From: Desmospora activa DSM 45169
GTDB lineage: Bacteria; Bacillota; Bacilli; Thermoactinomycetales; DSM-45169
Direction: 5' to 3'
NCBI RefSeq assembly: GCF_003046315.1
Contig: NZ_PZZP01000003.1
Location: 142,219 to 206,218 of the forward strand
Length of the DNA stretch: 64,000 nucleotides
In this document: positions 1-9,582 of the stretch, in pieces
Layout of the letters: each line of letters starts with the position of its first letter
Numbering within the stretch: the stretch's first letter is position 1
Notes under the pieces: model-generated
Told to the model about the DNA's origin: nothing
Database searches by the model: none
The model's input: only the letters and a program-made list of their open reading frames with translations
Translations under genes and position numbers: made by a program

Positions 1-528
1 GGCTACACTCTCCAGCAGATCGCGTCGAATGTCGGCGATCAGGTCGGTGTAGACGGGATGTTCCCGATTGTGCATCAAAATCACTGGCACATCTAGCTCC
101 GCCGCCACTTGTGCCATATCGGGATCTTTTTTAAAGCCCCACACATCATTGATCATGTGCGCCCCCGCCTGAATCGCCTGCCAGGCCACTTCCGCCTTAT
201 AGGTATCAATCGAGAGCGGGCGATCGATCGTTGGTGCCAGCGCCTCGATGATGGGAATCACCCGCGACAACTCCTCCTCCTGGGAGACTAGTGTCGCTTG
301 TGGACGGGTGGATTCACCACCCACATCAATGATATCCGCCCCCGCAGCCACCATTTCCCGGGCATGGGCCAGCGCCTGCTCGATCCGGTCATAGCGGCCG
401 CCATCGGAAAAGGAATCAGGAGTGACATTTAAAATCCCCATCACCAGCGTACGCTCATGTAGTGGTAACGAATACGGCCCCACCTGTAGCGGCTTGTGGC
501 CAATTTCAGTTGTGTGCAGTGTCATCAT
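1..528 (-). CDS. folP: dihydropteroate synthase, C-terminus cut by window edge
   Basis: Condenses p-aminobenzoate with dihydropterin pyrophosphate in cytosolic folate synthesis. Only the first 176 codons are present; the frame stays open to base 1. Family signatures are visible: MGILNVTPDSFSDGG at residues 30-44 (pterin/phosphate loop), DVGGESTRP near 70, SIDTYKAEVA near 110 and INDVWG near 130. Translation starts at a double ATG (526-528 or 523-525) preceded by AAGGAG that sits just after the pabA stop, so the two genes are probably translated from one message. In B. subtilis pabC lies between pabA and sul (folP); here the gap is 12 bases. Identification is firm; the start could be either ATG. 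Confidence 0.95.
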   Translation of the reverse strand, partial: MMTLHTTEIGHKPLQVGPYSLPLHERTLVMGILNVTPDSFSDGGRYDRIEQALAHAREMVAAGADIIDVGGESTRPQATLVSQEEELSRVIPIIEALAPTIDRPLSIDTYKAEVAWQAIQAGAHMINDVWGFKKDPDMAQVAAELDVPVILMHNREHPVYTDLIADIRRDLLESVA

Positions 529-540
529 ACAAAAGCTCCT

Positions 541-1140
541 TCAGATCGATGTTGAAACGATGGGTGCATGGGGACGATAGCTCTCCAAAAAGCGAGCCAG
601 CATCGGCTTTCCCTCTTCCGTCAGGATCGATTCCGGATGAAACTGCACCCCTTCCAGCGGCAACTGGCGGTGACGCAGAGCCATAATCTCTCCCTCGTCC
701 GTTTCAGCGCTGATTTCCAAGCAATCGGGAAAATGGTTGCGATCCACAATCAGCGAGTGATAGCGATTCACTGTCAACGGGGAGGGCAATCCCCGAAACA
801 AGGTGCGGGAATCATGGTGTACCGGGGATGTTTTGCCATGCATCAAGCGTGGTGCTCGCACAATTCTGCCGCCAAAGGCTTGGGCGATCGTCTGGTGTCC
901 CAAGCAGACGCCCAGGATGGGAATGGAACCTGCAAACCGCTGCACGACGGCCAGACTGATTCCCGCCTCATCAGGATTGCCCGGTCCAGGGGAAATCAGA
1001 AGTGCTTCGGGCTGTCTCTGCGCAATCTCCTCTAGGGTGATGCGGTCGTTGCGAAACACTTCTACCGTTTCCCCCAGTTCGCCTAAATACTGTACCAGGT
1101 TATAGGTAAAACTATCATAGTTATCGATTACCAATATCAT
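541..1140 (-). CDS. pabA: aminodeoxychorismate/anthranilate synthase glutamine amidotransferase subunit
   Basis: Class I glutamine amidotransferase that supplies ammonia to aminodeoxychorismate synthase (folate) and, in Bacillales, often also to anthranilate synthase (tryptophan). The 199-residue protein starts [14 protein letters not shown], carries ISPGPGNP at 49-56, the nucleophile in GVCLGHQ (Cys79) and the FHPES triad motif near the end. An upstream in-frame ATG at 1186-1188 would add 16 residues; the ATG at 1138-1140 is chosen because AGGAGA lies about 9 bases ahead and homologues begin here. The synthase partner pabB and the lyase pabC are not adjacent, so this is a reduced pabA-folP unit. 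Dual use in tryptophan synthesis is inference from B. subtilis. Confidence 0.93.
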   Translation of the reverse strand: MILVIDNYDSFTYNLVQYLGELGETVEVFRNDRITLEEIAQRQPEALLISPGPGNPDEAGISLAVVQRFAGSIPILGVCLGHQTIAQAFGGRIVRAPRLMHGKTSPVHHDSRTLFRGLPSPLTVNRYHSLIVDRNHFPDCLEISAETDEGEIMALRHRQLPLEGVQFHPESILTEEGKPMLARFLESYRPHAPIVSTSI

Positions 1141-1262
1141 GCTGATCTCGTCTCCTCTCTTCTCCGCTCGGCTTACCTGCTCCATCATTGGACTACTTGC
1201 CCTTGGACAAGTTCCGGTGAAGTTCTCCCATCAGTTTACAACAATTTTGCTGAAGAAGAAAG

Positions 1263-1290
1263 ATTAGAGGATCAGGGAGTCCGCAGTCAA
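1263..1290 (-). promoter_or_regulatory. sigma-A-type promoter for pabA-folP
   Basis: On the minus strand TTGACT (1285-1290), a 16-base spacer and TCTAAT (1263-1268) each match the consensus at 5 of 6 positions. It lies after the cysK terminator and about 120 bases before the pabA start. Confidence 0.6.
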
Positions 1291-1313
1291 TCAATTCAAG
1301 GGTGAGGCAAACA

Positions 1314-1350
1314 GAAAAACCAGCTCCCACGTTCGAGGAGCTGGTTTTTC
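1314..1350 (-). terminator. intrinsic terminator after cysK
   Basis: AAAACCAGCTCC and GGAGCTGGTTTT arms around a loop of about 9 bases, followed by a T-run on the minus strand. It separates cysK from pabA. Confidence 0.85.
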
Positions 1351-1422
1351 TGTTTATGGAGAGGTACAAAAACGGAGATCGGAGCATCAATCCCACGATC
1401 GCATTATCAATTGCTGCCACGC

Positions 1423-2349
1423 TTACTCTTCAAAGTTAAACAGGGCAGTGGTGAGATAACGCTCACCGTTGCTGGGGATGACTGCAACGACGCGTTTACC
1501 CGCTCCTAGACGGCGAGCCACTTGAATCGCGGCGGATACAGCGGCACCGGAGGATATCCCGCCAAGAATACCCTCTTCTTTGGCTAAACGGCGAGACCAT
1601 TCAAAAGCTTCCTCGTTGTCGACGGTGATAATTTCATCATAAATTTCCGTATCCAAAATAGCAGGAGCAAAACCGGCACCGATTCCCTGGATTTTGTGGG
1701 GGCCGGGTTTCCCACCAGAAAGTACCGGGGAGGCGGAAGGTTCAACCGCAACAATACGAGTATCCGGGTTGTGATCCTTCAGCACCCGGCCTGCACCAGT
1801 GATGGTTCCACCTGTGCCGATCCCGGAGATAAGGGCATCGATCTGGCCGTCCAACTGTTCCAGCAACTCCGGCCCGGTGGTCTCACGGTGAATTTTGACG
1901 TTGGCTTCGTTCTTAAATTGTTGCGGCATAAAGTAATCGGGGTTTTCCTTGGCGATCTCTTCCGCTTTGGCGATCGCCCCTTTCATCCCTTCCGCACCGG
2001 GAGTGAGAACCAGCTCTGCCCCATAAGCGCGTAACAGGTTGCGCCTCTCCAGGCTCATTGTGTCCGGCATCACCAACAAGGCGCGGTAACCCTTGGCTGC
2101 AGCCACCATAGCAAGTCCGATTCCGGTGTTACCACTGGTCGGCTCCACAATCGTCGAACCAGGCTTTAAGATTCCCTTTTCTTCCGCATCTTCAATCATG
2201 CTGAGCGCAATCCGGTCTTTTACACTGCTACCGGGATTAAAAAACTCCAATTTTAAATAGACATCCGCATCACTCTTGCCCACAATCCGGTTCAGCTTTA
2301 CAACTGGGGTTTGCCCGATCAGTTGCAAAATATTATCAGCCACACGCAT
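1423..2349 (-). CDS. cysK: cysteine synthase A (O-acetylserine sulfhydrylase)
   Basis: PLP enzyme making cysteine from O-acetylserine and sulfide. The protein has the expected length of about 308 residues. The PLP lysine sits in SSVKDR near residue 44, followed by the substrate loop [12 protein letters not shown] near 70 and the phosphate-binding GIGTGGT near 178. The ATG at 2347-2349 is preceded by AAAGGAG at about 10 bases; an in-frame TTG two codons upstream (2353-2355) is only 4 bases from that site, so I prefer the ATG. It has its own promoter and terminator. B. subtilis cysK is controlled by CymR, which in turn binds CysK; I see no convincing CymR box. Confidence 0.95.
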   Translation of the reverse strand: MRVADNILQLIGQTPVVKLNRIVGKSDADVYLKLEFFNPGSSVKDRIALSMIEDAEEKGILKPGSTIVEPTSGNTGIGLAMVAAAKGYRALLVMPDTMSLERRNLLRAYGAELVLTPGAEGMKGAIAKAEEIAKENPDYFMPQQFKNEANVKIHRETTGPELLEQLDGQIDALISGIGTGGTITGAGRVLKDHNPDTRIVAVEPSASPVLSGGKPGPHKIQGIGAGFAPAILDTEIYDEIITVDNEEAFEWSRRLAKEEGILGGISSGAAVSAAIQVARRLGAGKRVVAVIPSNGERYLTTALFNFEE

Positions 2350-2402
2350 GATCAATGAGCTCCTTTCAAGACTAACCGTTTTAGTAGGGTTTTCTGGTTT
2401 TT

Positions 2403-2431
2403 ATCCTACCAATCCACTCGGTTTTTGTCAA
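2403..2431 (-). promoter_or_regulatory. sigma-A-type promoter of cysK
   Basis: Minus strand: perfect TTGACA at 2426-2431, 17-base spacer, TAGGAT at 2403-2408. It places the transcript start about 45 bases before the cysK ATG. Confidence 0.8.
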
Positions 2432-2470
2432 TTCAAATTTTTCATTAGGGGAAGGCGTTTTTGCTTTTAA

Positions 2471-2535
2471 AAATAAAAAACCGCAGCATGATCAAAAGGA
2501 CGTTATCTACTAACATCCTTTTGATTCGACCGCGG
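2471..2535 (-). terminator. long intrinsic terminator downstream of hslO
   Basis: Two 20-base arms (2481-2500 and 2516-2535, cores CCGCGG/CCGC and TCAAAAGGA/TCCTTTTGA) enclose a 15-base loop and are followed on the minus strand by TTTTTTATTTTT. Confidence 0.85.
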
Positions 2536-2564
2536 ATTGCTTTTCGAAAGCGTTAGCCTCTCAT

Positions 2565-2607
2565 GATCAAGTGGGCCTGGGTCCCGCTTTCCGTCTCCCT
2601 TTCATCG
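2565..2607 (-). repeat. R1 dispersed intergenic repeat, copy A
   Basis: Shares AAGTGGGCCTGGGTCCCG and TCCGTCTCC blocks with other R1 copies. It lies between the hslO stop and the hslO terminator, in the same orientation relative to transcription as the other copies. Confidence 0.65.
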
Positions 2608-2633
2608 GTAATTGGTCAATAGCTTCGAAAGCA

Positions 2634-3521
2634 TTATCCCTTCGCTTCTTCCAACAATGTTTCCAGCTCTTCTTTGGAAATATGGTAAGTCTCGTTACAA
2701 AAATGGCAGATCACTTCCGCCTTCCCTTGTTCGTGGATAATATTGGTGATTTCATCCGGTCCCAAGCTGATCAAGGTGTTGTAAATCCGCTCTTTGGAGC
2801 ATTCACACTGAAAGGAGAGGGGTAGACGCGCATTGACGGTCATATCGTCTCCCAAGATGCGGGACAATAAATCTTCAGGAGACGCCCCCTTCTCCAACAA
2901 CTTGGTCACTGGTGGCATATGGGCGATTTGCTCCTCCAGCCGGCTAATAATAGCCTCCTCGGTTTCAGGCATCAACTGGATGATAAATCCGCCGGAAACC
3001 AGAATGGACGCATCCCGCTCCACCAACACACCCACTCCCACTGCAGACGGGATTTGTTCTGATGATGTCAGGTAGTAGGTAAAATCCTCCCCCAACTCTC
3101 CGGAGATAAGACGGACACTACCACGGTAGGGTTCTTTTAAGCCTAAGTCCTTTACCACGTTGAGAGTACCAGCGCCGACGGCTTTTGCTACATCCAGCTT
3201 CCCCTTGGCATTGAGCGGCAGATCGACGGCGGGATTGGAGACATATCCCCGCACATGACCATGGGAATCGGCATCCACCACCACCTGGCCAATTGGACCG
3301 TCCCCTTGCACTTGGATCGTCAGCCGATCGGAATCATTTTTTAGCATCATGCCCATCATCGCCCCAAACGTCGCCGTACGACCCAGAGCCGCACTTACTA
3401 CCGGCCATGTGTGATGCCTCCGCTGCATCTCCCCTACCAGTTGCGTTGTGACTGCAGCGAATCCACGCACCTGTCCGTTCATCGCCGTCACCCTGACGGC
3501 GTAATCATGCGATTTTGTCAT
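2634..3521 (-). CDS. hslO: redox-regulated chaperone Hsp33
   Basis: Cytosolic holdase chaperone that binds unfolding proteins under oxidative stress. The C-terminal zinc switch is visible as CEC, about 30 residues, then CHFC, the four cysteines that bind zinc when reduced. The N-terminal part has the family blocks QRRHHTWPVVSAALGR and a Met-rich helix. Start choice: three in-frame starts lie close together; the ATG at 3519-3521 is 9 bases after GGAGG and gives a family-like N-terminus (MTKSHDYAVRV), about 295 residues. The coaX-hslO order matches B. subtilis. The 218-base space upstream has no clear promoter or gene. Confidence 0.93.
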   Translation of the reverse strand: MTKSHDYAVRVTAMNGQVRGFAAVTTQLVGEMQRRHHTWPVVSAALGRTATFGAMMGMMLKNDSDRLTIQVQGDGPIGQVVVDADSHGHVRGYVSNPAVDLPLNAKGKLDVAKAVGAGTLNVVKDLGLKEPYRGSVRLISGELGEDFTYYLTSSEQIPSAVGVGVLVERDASILVSGGFIIQLMPETEEAIISRLEEQIAHMPPVTKLLEKGASPEDLLSRILGDDMTVNARLPLSFQCECSKERIYNTLISLGPDEITNIIHEQGKAEVICHFCNETYHISKEELETLLEEAKG

Positions 3522-3739
3522 CAACATTTTCCTCCATTTCAACCCTGTTTGCCTCTCGCTTCTTTTTCAGAATCGGTTGATTATCCGAATGATGGAAAGG
3601 AGTTTTTGAATCTGCGTGCTCTTGTTGTTTGCAAAGAAGAAGGGAATTGTCCACTTCAGCCGTCAAGTGCGGAAGCAGACAAAACTCGCTGTTGCTCAAA
3701 CAGTTGCAGTGTGAGACTTGGGAACGGAGTGATCTATTC

Positions 3740-4504
3740 TCATTGATTCCGCTCATAGATCAATTTGAGACCGGCCAAGGTTAACAAGGGATCTAATTGA
3801 TCAATCGTGCTTGTTTCCCCACTGATCAGCTCCGCCAATCCCCCTGTCGCCACCACTGTCGGCGGTTGTGAGAGCTCCCGTTTCATGCGGGAGACAATGC
3901 CGTCAACGACGCCGACATATCCGTAGAAGACACCGGCCTGCACCGCTTTCACGGTGTTACGGCCAACTACGCTCCCAGGGTTGATGATCTCCACCCGCGT
4001 CAATTGGGAGGCGCGTTGGTACAAAGCTTCCGTTGACACATGAATCCCTGGGGTGATCGCTCCTCCAATATAGTGACCCCGTTCATCGATAAAACAGAAG
4101 GTGGTTGCAGTTCCGAAATCAACCACAATCACCGGTGTTCCATATCGATTGATGGCGGCCACGGCGTTGGCGATTCGATCCGCTCCCACTTCGCGCGGTG
4201 ATTCGTATTTGATATTGAGCCCCGTTTTCACCCCTGGCCCAACGATCAGGGGTGTGATTCGGAAATATTTCTGCACCAGCATTTTTAGCACCCGTGTCAA
4301 AGGAGGCACAACGGAGCATATCGCTACCCCGTTTACCTCTTCCAACTTCACCCCTACATGCTGGAACAAATTTTTTAACGTCATCCCATATTCATCTTCC
4401 GTAAAATGGCGGTTTGTGTGGATACGCCAGTGGTCGATCATTTTCTCTCCTTGATACAACCCCAGCACGATATGGGTATTACCGACATCCATCACCAATA
4501 GCAT
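3740..4504 (-). CDS. coaX: type III pantothenate kinase
   Basis: First committed step of coenzyme A synthesis: ATP-dependent phosphorylation of pantothenate by the ASKHA-fold CoaX type. Motifs: DVGNTH at the N-terminus (phosphate 1), GADRIANA near 105 (pantothenate site), VDFGTATTF near 128 (phosphate 2). Length about 254 residues. An ATG two codons upstream directly abuts the AGGTGG site, so the ATG at 4502-4504, 6 bases after it and matching the B. subtilis N-terminus MLLV, is preferred. It sits beside hslO and ftsH, as in other Bacillales. Confidence 0.95.
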   Translation of the reverse strand: MLLVMDVGNTHIVLGLYQGEKMIDHWRIHTNRHFTEDEYGMTLKNLFQHVGVKLEEVNGVAICSVVPPLTRVLKMLVQKYFRITPLIVGPGVKTGLNIKYESPREVGADRIANAVAAINRYGTPVIVVDFGTATTFCFIDERGHYIGGAITPGIHVSTEALYQRASQLTRVEIINPGSVVGRNTVKAVQAGVFYGYVGVVDGIVSRMKRELSQPPTVVATGGLAELISGETSTIDQLDPLLTLAGLKLIYERNQ

Positions 4505-4971
4505 GGGCATCCACCTGCTTTTTAAAAAAAGTCCACTCCCATCATAGCAATCACGTCAAAGGATTACAATTTTTTTCCTGAACAAAATAGAAAAGACGGC
4601 TAACCGTTGGGGTGTTAATCCGAGCTGATACCCCACTAATGTTGAACCGACTTCTCACTTGAATATAAACAAACGATCACAAGTGACGCAACCTGCTTAT
4701 TTTTAACATTTTTAATAACAGAAAGAACAACAAAAAATCCCCATCACCAATAGAGCAGTTGGGATATAAGCAATATTTGTTTCACCCATTATGGTGAGTG
4801 AACGATCATACTCCATTCTAAAAATTAGATATGATGTTGCCTGTGAATCAGTATTTATCTCCCTTCTTTTGACACATGTTATATAACATGTGCTCATTTT
4901 CCGCATCAAATAAGCCATTGTTTTATCTCAGATCAATCAACGTGGTACCGACTGTTTGTAAAGTTTTGTCT
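4505..4971. other. AT-rich intergenic stretch between divergent coaX and M14 peptidase
   Basis: About 470 bases, more AT-rich than the flanks. It must hold the coaX promoter (minus strand), but no strong match stands out. A 68-codon minus-strand frame (4712-4918) has no ribosome site and is not called. A loose GGGGT/ACCCC inverted repeat lies at 4611-4636. Confidence 0.5.
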
Positions 4972-5001
4972 TTGCCAACACTTGTCCGAATTATATATAA
5001 T
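4972..5001 (+). promoter_or_regulatory. sigma-A-type promoter of the M14 peptidase gene
   Basis: TTGCCA (4972-4977), 18-base spacer and a perfect TATAAT (4996-5001), about 30 bases before the start codon. Confidence 0.7.
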
Positions 5002-5032
5002 TTTTATACACCACTGAAAGGGGCGTTTGAGA

Positions 5033-6664
5033 TTGACGCGGAAACTATCTTGGTTATCGTTTTTGTCGTTGGCTATATCCTTTCTGCTGGCGGCTCAACC
5101 GGTAAACGCAGCGACGACACCCTATTATGGCAAGGATTACGCTCAGCCGGAGAAGGTGTTAGCACAGTACCCAGATACGGATATCACCTTTGATACGCCC
5201 GCCTTTACAAGTGAGGGAGATGCCTTTACCAGCCAGGAAGAGATGATTTCGTTCCTGCATCAAGTGGATCGCTCCTCCGATCGGGTGGAAATGAAAATCA
5301 TCGGTCAATCGATGGAGGGACGCGATATTCCTGCTCTCTTTTTCAGTACGGAAAAGAATAAGGATGCAAAATCCTTCAAAAAGAAGCCTACTGTTTGGTT
5401 GGATGCACAAATCCACGGAAATGAACCGGCTGCCGGTGAGTCCGCTCTGGTAATGGCACAAAAGCTGACCGGAGACTGGGGAGACGCGCTTTTGCGTGAC
5501 ATCAACGTTATTATCGTGCCCCGTCTCAACCCTGACGGATCATATGCCTTTACCCGCCAGCTGGCCAATCGCTTGGACGGAAACCGGGACCATATGAAAT
5601 TTGATTCGCCGGAAGTTCGTGCCATTCACAACTTGTACAACCAGTATATGCCGGAAGTAGTGATCGACGCCCATGAATATGGACTGGGCGCCAGTGAATT
5701 CGCCGATCTTGGAGAAGAAGGTGCACTGAAATATCACGATGTTCTGCTCTTATCCGGCAAAAACCTAAACATACCCGAAAGCATCCGCACTCTTTCCGAT
5801 GATCGCTTTGTCGAAACGGCTCATCAAGCATTGGATGAGCAAGGCTTTTCCAGCGACGCCTACTATACCACCAGCCGTAATGGTGAAGAGATTCAAATCT
5901 GGGAAGGCGGAAGCGATCCCCGAATCGGGCGCAATGCATTCGGTCTAAAGCCTGCCATCTCCTTTTTGGTGGAAACTCGGGGGATCGGCATCGGTCGGGA
6001 AAATTTCCAACGGCGCGTAGCCGCCCAAGTGGCAACCCATACTTCCCTCATGGAGACGACAGCCGCTCATGCCGCTGAAGTGCAAAAAGTTGTGGCAGAT
6101 GCACGCAACGGTATCGTCAAAAAGGGAAAACACGCCTCAAAAGATGATACAGTCGTGGTACAGAGCAAGCCTACCGAAGTAAGTGGTAAGACGCTAACCT
6201 TTATGGATATCGCCACCGCTCAACCGTTTGATGTTCCAGTGCGTTATTTTAGTTCCAGCAATGAACAAGCCACATTGGAACGCGTTCGGCCTACCGCCTA
6301 TATCCTGGATCCCGGACAGGAAGAAGCGGTGAAACGGTTGCAACATGCGGGAGTACGGGTGGAAACACTGCGAAAACCGACCCGAGTCGAAGTGGAAAGT
6401 TATACTGTCACATCGAAAAAAACAGCGGAAAATTCCTATGAAGGCTATCGACTCCACACCGTGCAAACAGAAGTGGCAGCAAAGACCAAAACCTTCCCCG
6501 CCGGCAGTACCATTATCTATATGGACCAAGTCACTGCCAACGTAGCCGCTTTGGCGATGGAACCTGAATCCGTCGACAGTTATGTCACCTTTGGCTTTTT
6601 GCCCGCGGAAGAAGGGGATGTCCTTCCTGTTCATCGCTATCTGCAGAGCGGTAAGCTGAAGTGA
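5033..6664 (+). CDS. secreted M14-family zinc carboxypeptidase
   Basis: Predicted exported metallocarboxypeptidase. A signal peptide (Arg/Lys, a hydrophobic stretch of about 17 residues, then PVNAA) covers residues 1-27. Zinc ligands appear as HGNE (His128, Glu131) and a later His in VIDAHEYG near 205. NPDG and NRLDGNRD are the family's substrate-binding region, and the catalytic Glu is probably in FLVETRGIGIGREN near 308. The C-terminal 200 residues are of unknown function. The start is a TTG at 5033, 9 bases after AAAGGGG; a TTG at 5027 is too close to that site. It is the only long plus-strand gene in this part and has no counterpart here in B. subtilis. The target (peptide, amidated gamma-glutamyl or peptidoglycan stem) cannot be read from sequence. 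Confidence 0.85.
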   Translation: MTRKLSWLSFLSLAISFLLAAQPVNAATTPYYGKDYAQPEKVLAQYPDTDITFDTPAFTSEGDAFTSQEEMISFLHQVDRSSDRVEMKIIGQSMEGRDIPALFFSTEKNKDAKSFKKKPTVWLDAQIHGNEPAAGESALVMAQKLTGDWGDALLRDINVIIVPRLNPDGSYAFTRQLANRLDGNRDHMKFDSPEVRAIHNLYNQYMPEVVIDAHEYGLGASEFADLGEEGALKYHDVLLLSGKNLNIPESIRTLSDDRFVETAHQALDEQGFSSDAYYTTSRNGEEIQIWEGGSDPRIGRNAFGLKPAISFLVETRGIGIGRENFQRRVAAQVATHTSLMETTAAHAAEVQKVVADARNGIVKKGKHASKDDTVVVQSKPTEVSGKTLTFMDIATAQPFDVPVRYFSSSNEQATLERVRPTAYILDPGQEEAVKRLQHAGVRVETLRKPTRVEVESYTVTSKKTAENSYEGYRLHTVQTEVAAKTKTFPAGSTIIYMDQVTANVAALAMEPESVDSYVTFGFLPAEEGDVLPVHRYLQSGKLK

Positions 6665-6707
6665 ACCGTAACGGTTGATCCCAGTATGTGATGTGAAAGG
6701 ATATCAA

Positions 6708-6905
6708 GTGATTGGCCGTTCCATTTTTGGCTGTAATCGCCTTATCCTTTTGCTGGCAGGCGGTTTAATCCGAATGTTGCCCAAAGGGAGTTATCTCAAG
6801 TTTGTCATAGCAGGATTAATCATTTGTCTGTTGCTCATCAATGAAATACTGTCACATAACAAAGCCCCCCTTAAGCTTTCGCTTGAAGGGGGGCTTTCGC
6901 TATGA
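6708..6905 (+). CDS. possible small membrane protein, doubtful
   Basis: GTG start 6 bases after AAAGGA, 65 codons, with one or two hydrophobic segments (LILLLAGGLI and FVIAGLIICLLLI). The last dozen codons are the transcription terminator at 6861-6899, which is unusual for a real gene, so it may be spurious. I recognise no family. Confidence 0.22.
   Translation: MIGRSIFGCNRLILLLAGGLIRMLPKGSYLKFVIAGLIICLLLINEILSHNKAPLKLSLEGGLSL
6861..6899. terminator. bidirectional terminator between M14 peptidase and ftsH
   Basis: AAAGCCCCCCTT and AAGGGGGGCTTT arms with a short loop. It serves the convergent peptidase and ftsH transcripts. Confidence 0.8.
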
Positions 6906-6922
6906 TGAGAAGAAAACGATGA

Positions 6923-8923
6923 TCAAGAAGAGGGTTTATCTTTATCGTCTTTGTTTTCCTGTTCATCGTGAGAGGAGTCCGTCGTTTCCGGCTCTGCTGT
7001 ATCGGTTGTATCATCCGCCTTGTCGGCGTCAGCAGAGGTGTCGGGTTCGCTCTTTTCCTCGTCCTTACCCTGGATGTTAACCGACACTTTCGGTTCCACC
7101 GGTTTGTCCAGCTTGCCGTTTTCCAGCAGTTGTCGGATTTCATCGGCATCCAGTGTTTCTTTTACCAGCAAAGTGTCAGCAAGTAGCTCCATTTTATCCC
7201 GTTTTTCTTCCAGTAGCTTTTTGGCACGGGCATAGGATTCATTGATCAGCTCTTGCATCTCCTGGTCGATCTCGTATGCAATCGCATCGCTGTAGTTTTG
7301 CTCATGTCCGATATCCCGTCCCAGGAATACTTGACCTTGACTGCGGCCAAACTGCATCGGTGCCAGACGTTTGCTCATCCCGTATTCGGTGATCATGCTA
7401 CGCACAATCGCGGTAGCCTTCTCAAAGTCGTTGTGAGCACCGGTGCTGATTTCGCCAAAAGCGACTTCTTCCGCGGCACGACCACCCAACAATCCGGTCA
7501 CTCGATCCAACAACTCGTTTTTGGTCATCAGGAAGCGGTCTTCCTTGGGCAGCATCACCACATAACCGCCCGCCTGTCCCCGAGGAACGACGGTTACTTT
7601 GTGTACGGTGTCGGCATGCTCCAGATAGTAGCCGACAATGGTATGACCCGCCTCATGAAAGGCGACCGTCTTTTTCTCTTTTTGACTGATGACGCGGCTT
7701 TTCTTCTCCGGTCCGGCAATCACGCGGTCAATCGCTTCTTCCACTTCTTCCATCGTGATTTTTTTCAGGTCGCGACGGGCCGCCAACAATGCCGCCTCGT
7801 TTAAGAGATTTTCCAAGTCCGCACCGGTAAAGCCGGTGGTACGCTGGGCGATCACATCCAACTTGACGTCTTCAGCCAAAGGTTTGTTGCGAGCGTGTAC
7901 TTTCAGCACCGCTTCCCGCCCTTTAACATCAGGTCGGTTTACCGTGATCTGGCGGTCGAAACGACCCGGACGCAACAGCGCCGGATCCAGAATGTCGGGA
8001 CGGTTGGTGGCGGCGATCATGATAATTCCATCATTTACACCAAAGCCGTCCATCTCCACCAACAGCTGATTCAAGGTTTGTTCCCGCTCATCGTGGCCGC
8101 CGCCGAGACCGGCGCCACGCTGCCGTCCCACTGCATCGATCTCATCGATAAAGATGATACAGGGTTTGTTCTTTTTCGCCTGCTCAAACAGGTCCCGCAC
8201 ACGGGACGCACCCACCCCGACAAACATCTCCACAAAGTCGGAGCCACTGATGCTGAAAAAGGGAACACCGGCTTCCCCGGCAACCGCCCGGGCCAACAAC
8301 GTTTTACCTGTTCCCGGCGGTCCAAACAGGAGCACCCCTTTGGGAATACGAGCGCCCACAGTGGAAAATTTGCGGTGGTCTTTGAGGAAATCGACCACTT
8401 CCACCAATTCGGCTTTCTCCTCATCGGCACCGGCCACATCGTCAAAGGTAACTTTCTTTTTCTCCTCGTTGTACATCTTCGCCTTGCTCTTGCCGAAGTT
8501 CATAACGCGGTTGCCGCCGCCTTGGGCTTGACTGAACAAGTAGAAGAAAAGCAAGAGAATGATGAGGAAAGGAATAAAAGTAGTAAACAGCGTCAACCAA
8601 AGAGAGTCCCCTTTGGCTTTCTCATATTTCACGTCGATCCCAGCATCTTTTAAATCCTTAACAACCGTGCTTCCTTGACCATAAGGCCCATAGGTGGTAA
8701 AGGTTTTGTCCTGGTTATTGTATTTGCCCTCGATGTAGTAAGCACGGCCTTCTTCTCGAATCGTTGTTACATTCTTGATCTCACCATCGGCTAATTTTTT
8801 CTGAAATTGGGTATAGCTTAGTTGTTCTGTTTCCGCCATGGGGTTGAGAATTAAGCTTAAAGCCCCAAGGGATATGAGGATGAGAATTATATATAATCCG
8901 GCGTTCCGGAAAATACCTTTCAT
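6923..8923 (-). CDS. ftsH: ATP-dependent zinc metalloprotease FtsH
   Basis: Membrane-anchored AAA+ protease that degrades misfolded membrane proteins and regulatory proteins. The 666-residue protein shows an N-terminal transmembrane helix, an extracytoplasmic domain, a second helix near 105-130 ([15 protein letters not shown]), Walker A GPPGTGKT near 200, Walker [12 protein letters not shown], the second region of homology [19 protein letters not shown], and the zinc site HEAGH near 420. The last 60 residues are an acidic Asp/Glu/Lys/Ser-rich tail, longer than in many homologues. B. subtilis FtsH is needed for sporulation through Spo0E turnover; a similar role here is inference. It is last in the tilS-hpt-ftsH group. 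Confidence 0.97.
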   Translation of the reverse strand: MKGIFRNAGLYIILILISLGALSLILNPMAETEQLSYTQFQKKLADGEIKNVTTIREEGRAYYIEGKYNNQDKTFTTYGPYGQGSTVVKDLKDAGIDVKYEKAKGDSLWLTLFTTFIPFLIILLLFFYLFSQAQGGGNRVMNFGKSKAKMYNEEKKKVTFDDVAGADEEKAELVEVVDFLKDHRKFSTVGARIPKGVLLFGPPGTGKTLLARAVAGEAGVPFFSISGSDFVEMFVGVGASRVRDLFEQAKKNKPCIIFIDEIDAVGRQRGAGLGGGHDEREQTLNQLLVEMDGFGVNDGIIMIAATNRPDILDPALLRPGRFDRQITVNRPDVKGREAVLKVHARNKPLAEDVKLDVIAQRTTGFTGADLENLLNEAALLAARRDLKKITMEEVEEAIDRVIAGPEKKSRVISQKEKKTVAFHEAGHTIVGYYLEHADTVHKVTVVPRGQAGGYVVMLPKEDRFLMTKNELLDRVTGLLGGRAAEEVAFGEISTGAHNDFEKATAIVRSMITEYGMSKRLAPMQFGRSQGQVFLGRDIGHEQNYSDAIAYEIDQEMQELINESYARAKKLLEEKRDKMELLADTLLVKETLDADEIRQLLENGKLDKPVEPKVSVNIQGKDEEKSEPDTSADADKADDTTDTAEPETTDSSHDEQENKDDKDKPSS

Positions 8924-8991
8924 TATTGACCTCCTCTCAAATTGCCACTTCTTTCATTTTACCACAGCGATTCTAATGGTCACAAGAAAAC

Positions 8992-9531
8992 TCAATCCGA
9001 GTAGACTTCTTCTTTTAACACACCAACATAGGAAAGATTGCGGTATTTTTCGGCATAGTCCAATCCATACCCGACCACAAACGCATCCGGTACCTCAAAG
9101 CCGCAATAATCCGGTTTTAATCCAGTGGTACGACGAGAGGGCTTATCCAACAGTGTAACCACTTTGACAGAAGCGGCGTTGCGACCGCGCAACAACTCCA
9201 ACAAGTAGCTGAGGGTGAGGCCGCTGTCGATTATGTCCTCCATCACCAGGACGTGCCGGTTTTCCACCGATGCATCCAGATCTTTTACAATCCGCACCAC
9301 CCCGGAAGATTGGGTGGAGTCGCCATAGCTGGAAACAGCCATAAAGTCAACCTCAAGATGCGTATCGATGGCACGGACCAGATCGGACATGAACGGAAAT
9401 GCCCCCTTTAGAACACAGATGCAAAGGGGGTTTAAATCCCGGTAATCTTGGGTCAACTGTTGTCCCAGTTCCCGCACTTTCTGCTGAATCACTTCCTGGG
9501 ACAACAGGACTTCACGGATGTCTTCGTGCAT
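8992..9531 (-). CDS. hpt: hypoxanthine phosphoribosyltransferase
   Basis: Purine salvage: transfers ribose 5-phosphate from PRPP to hypoxanthine or guanine. The type I PRTase PRPP loop is visible as [12 protein letters not shown] near residue 100, and the C-terminal region has the base-binding [15 protein letters not shown]. Length 179 matches the family. The ATG follows GGAGG by 5 bases. It lies about 50 bases downstream of tilS and upstream of ftsH, an order shared across Bacillales. Confidence 0.96.
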   Translation of the reverse strand: MHEDIREVLLSQEVIQQKVRELGQQLTQDYRDLNPLCICVLKGAFPFMSDLVRAIDTHLEVDFMAVSSYGDSTQSSGVVRIVKDLDASVENRHVLVMEDIIDSGLTLSYLLELLRGRNAASVKVVTLLDKPSRRTTGLKPDYCGFEVPDAFVVGYGLDYAEKYRNLSYVGVLKEEVYSD

Positions 9532-9582
9532 GGAAACCTCCTGCTAAACATGGCATATGTATCTAATCGACCGAAGGATCTG

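Noticed and set aside
1193..1420. 75-codon minus-strand frame between pabA and cysK
   Set aside because: It spans the cysK terminator and the pabA promoter.
2363..2395. CymR box near the cysK promoter
   Set aside because: No adequate match to the known motif could be found.
3505..3756. 83-codon minus-strand frame between coaX and hslO
   Set aside because: Overlaps both neighbours, no ribosome site, Ser/Asn-rich shadow-like composition.
4712..4918. 68-codon minus-strand frame with a hydrophobic end, upstream of the M14 peptidase
   Set aside because: No ribosome site, AT-rich low-complexity composition, no family resemblance.
5550..6634. Long minus-strand frames inside the M14 peptidase gene
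   Set aside because: Antisense shadows; the plus strand encodes a complete, motif-bearing enzyme.
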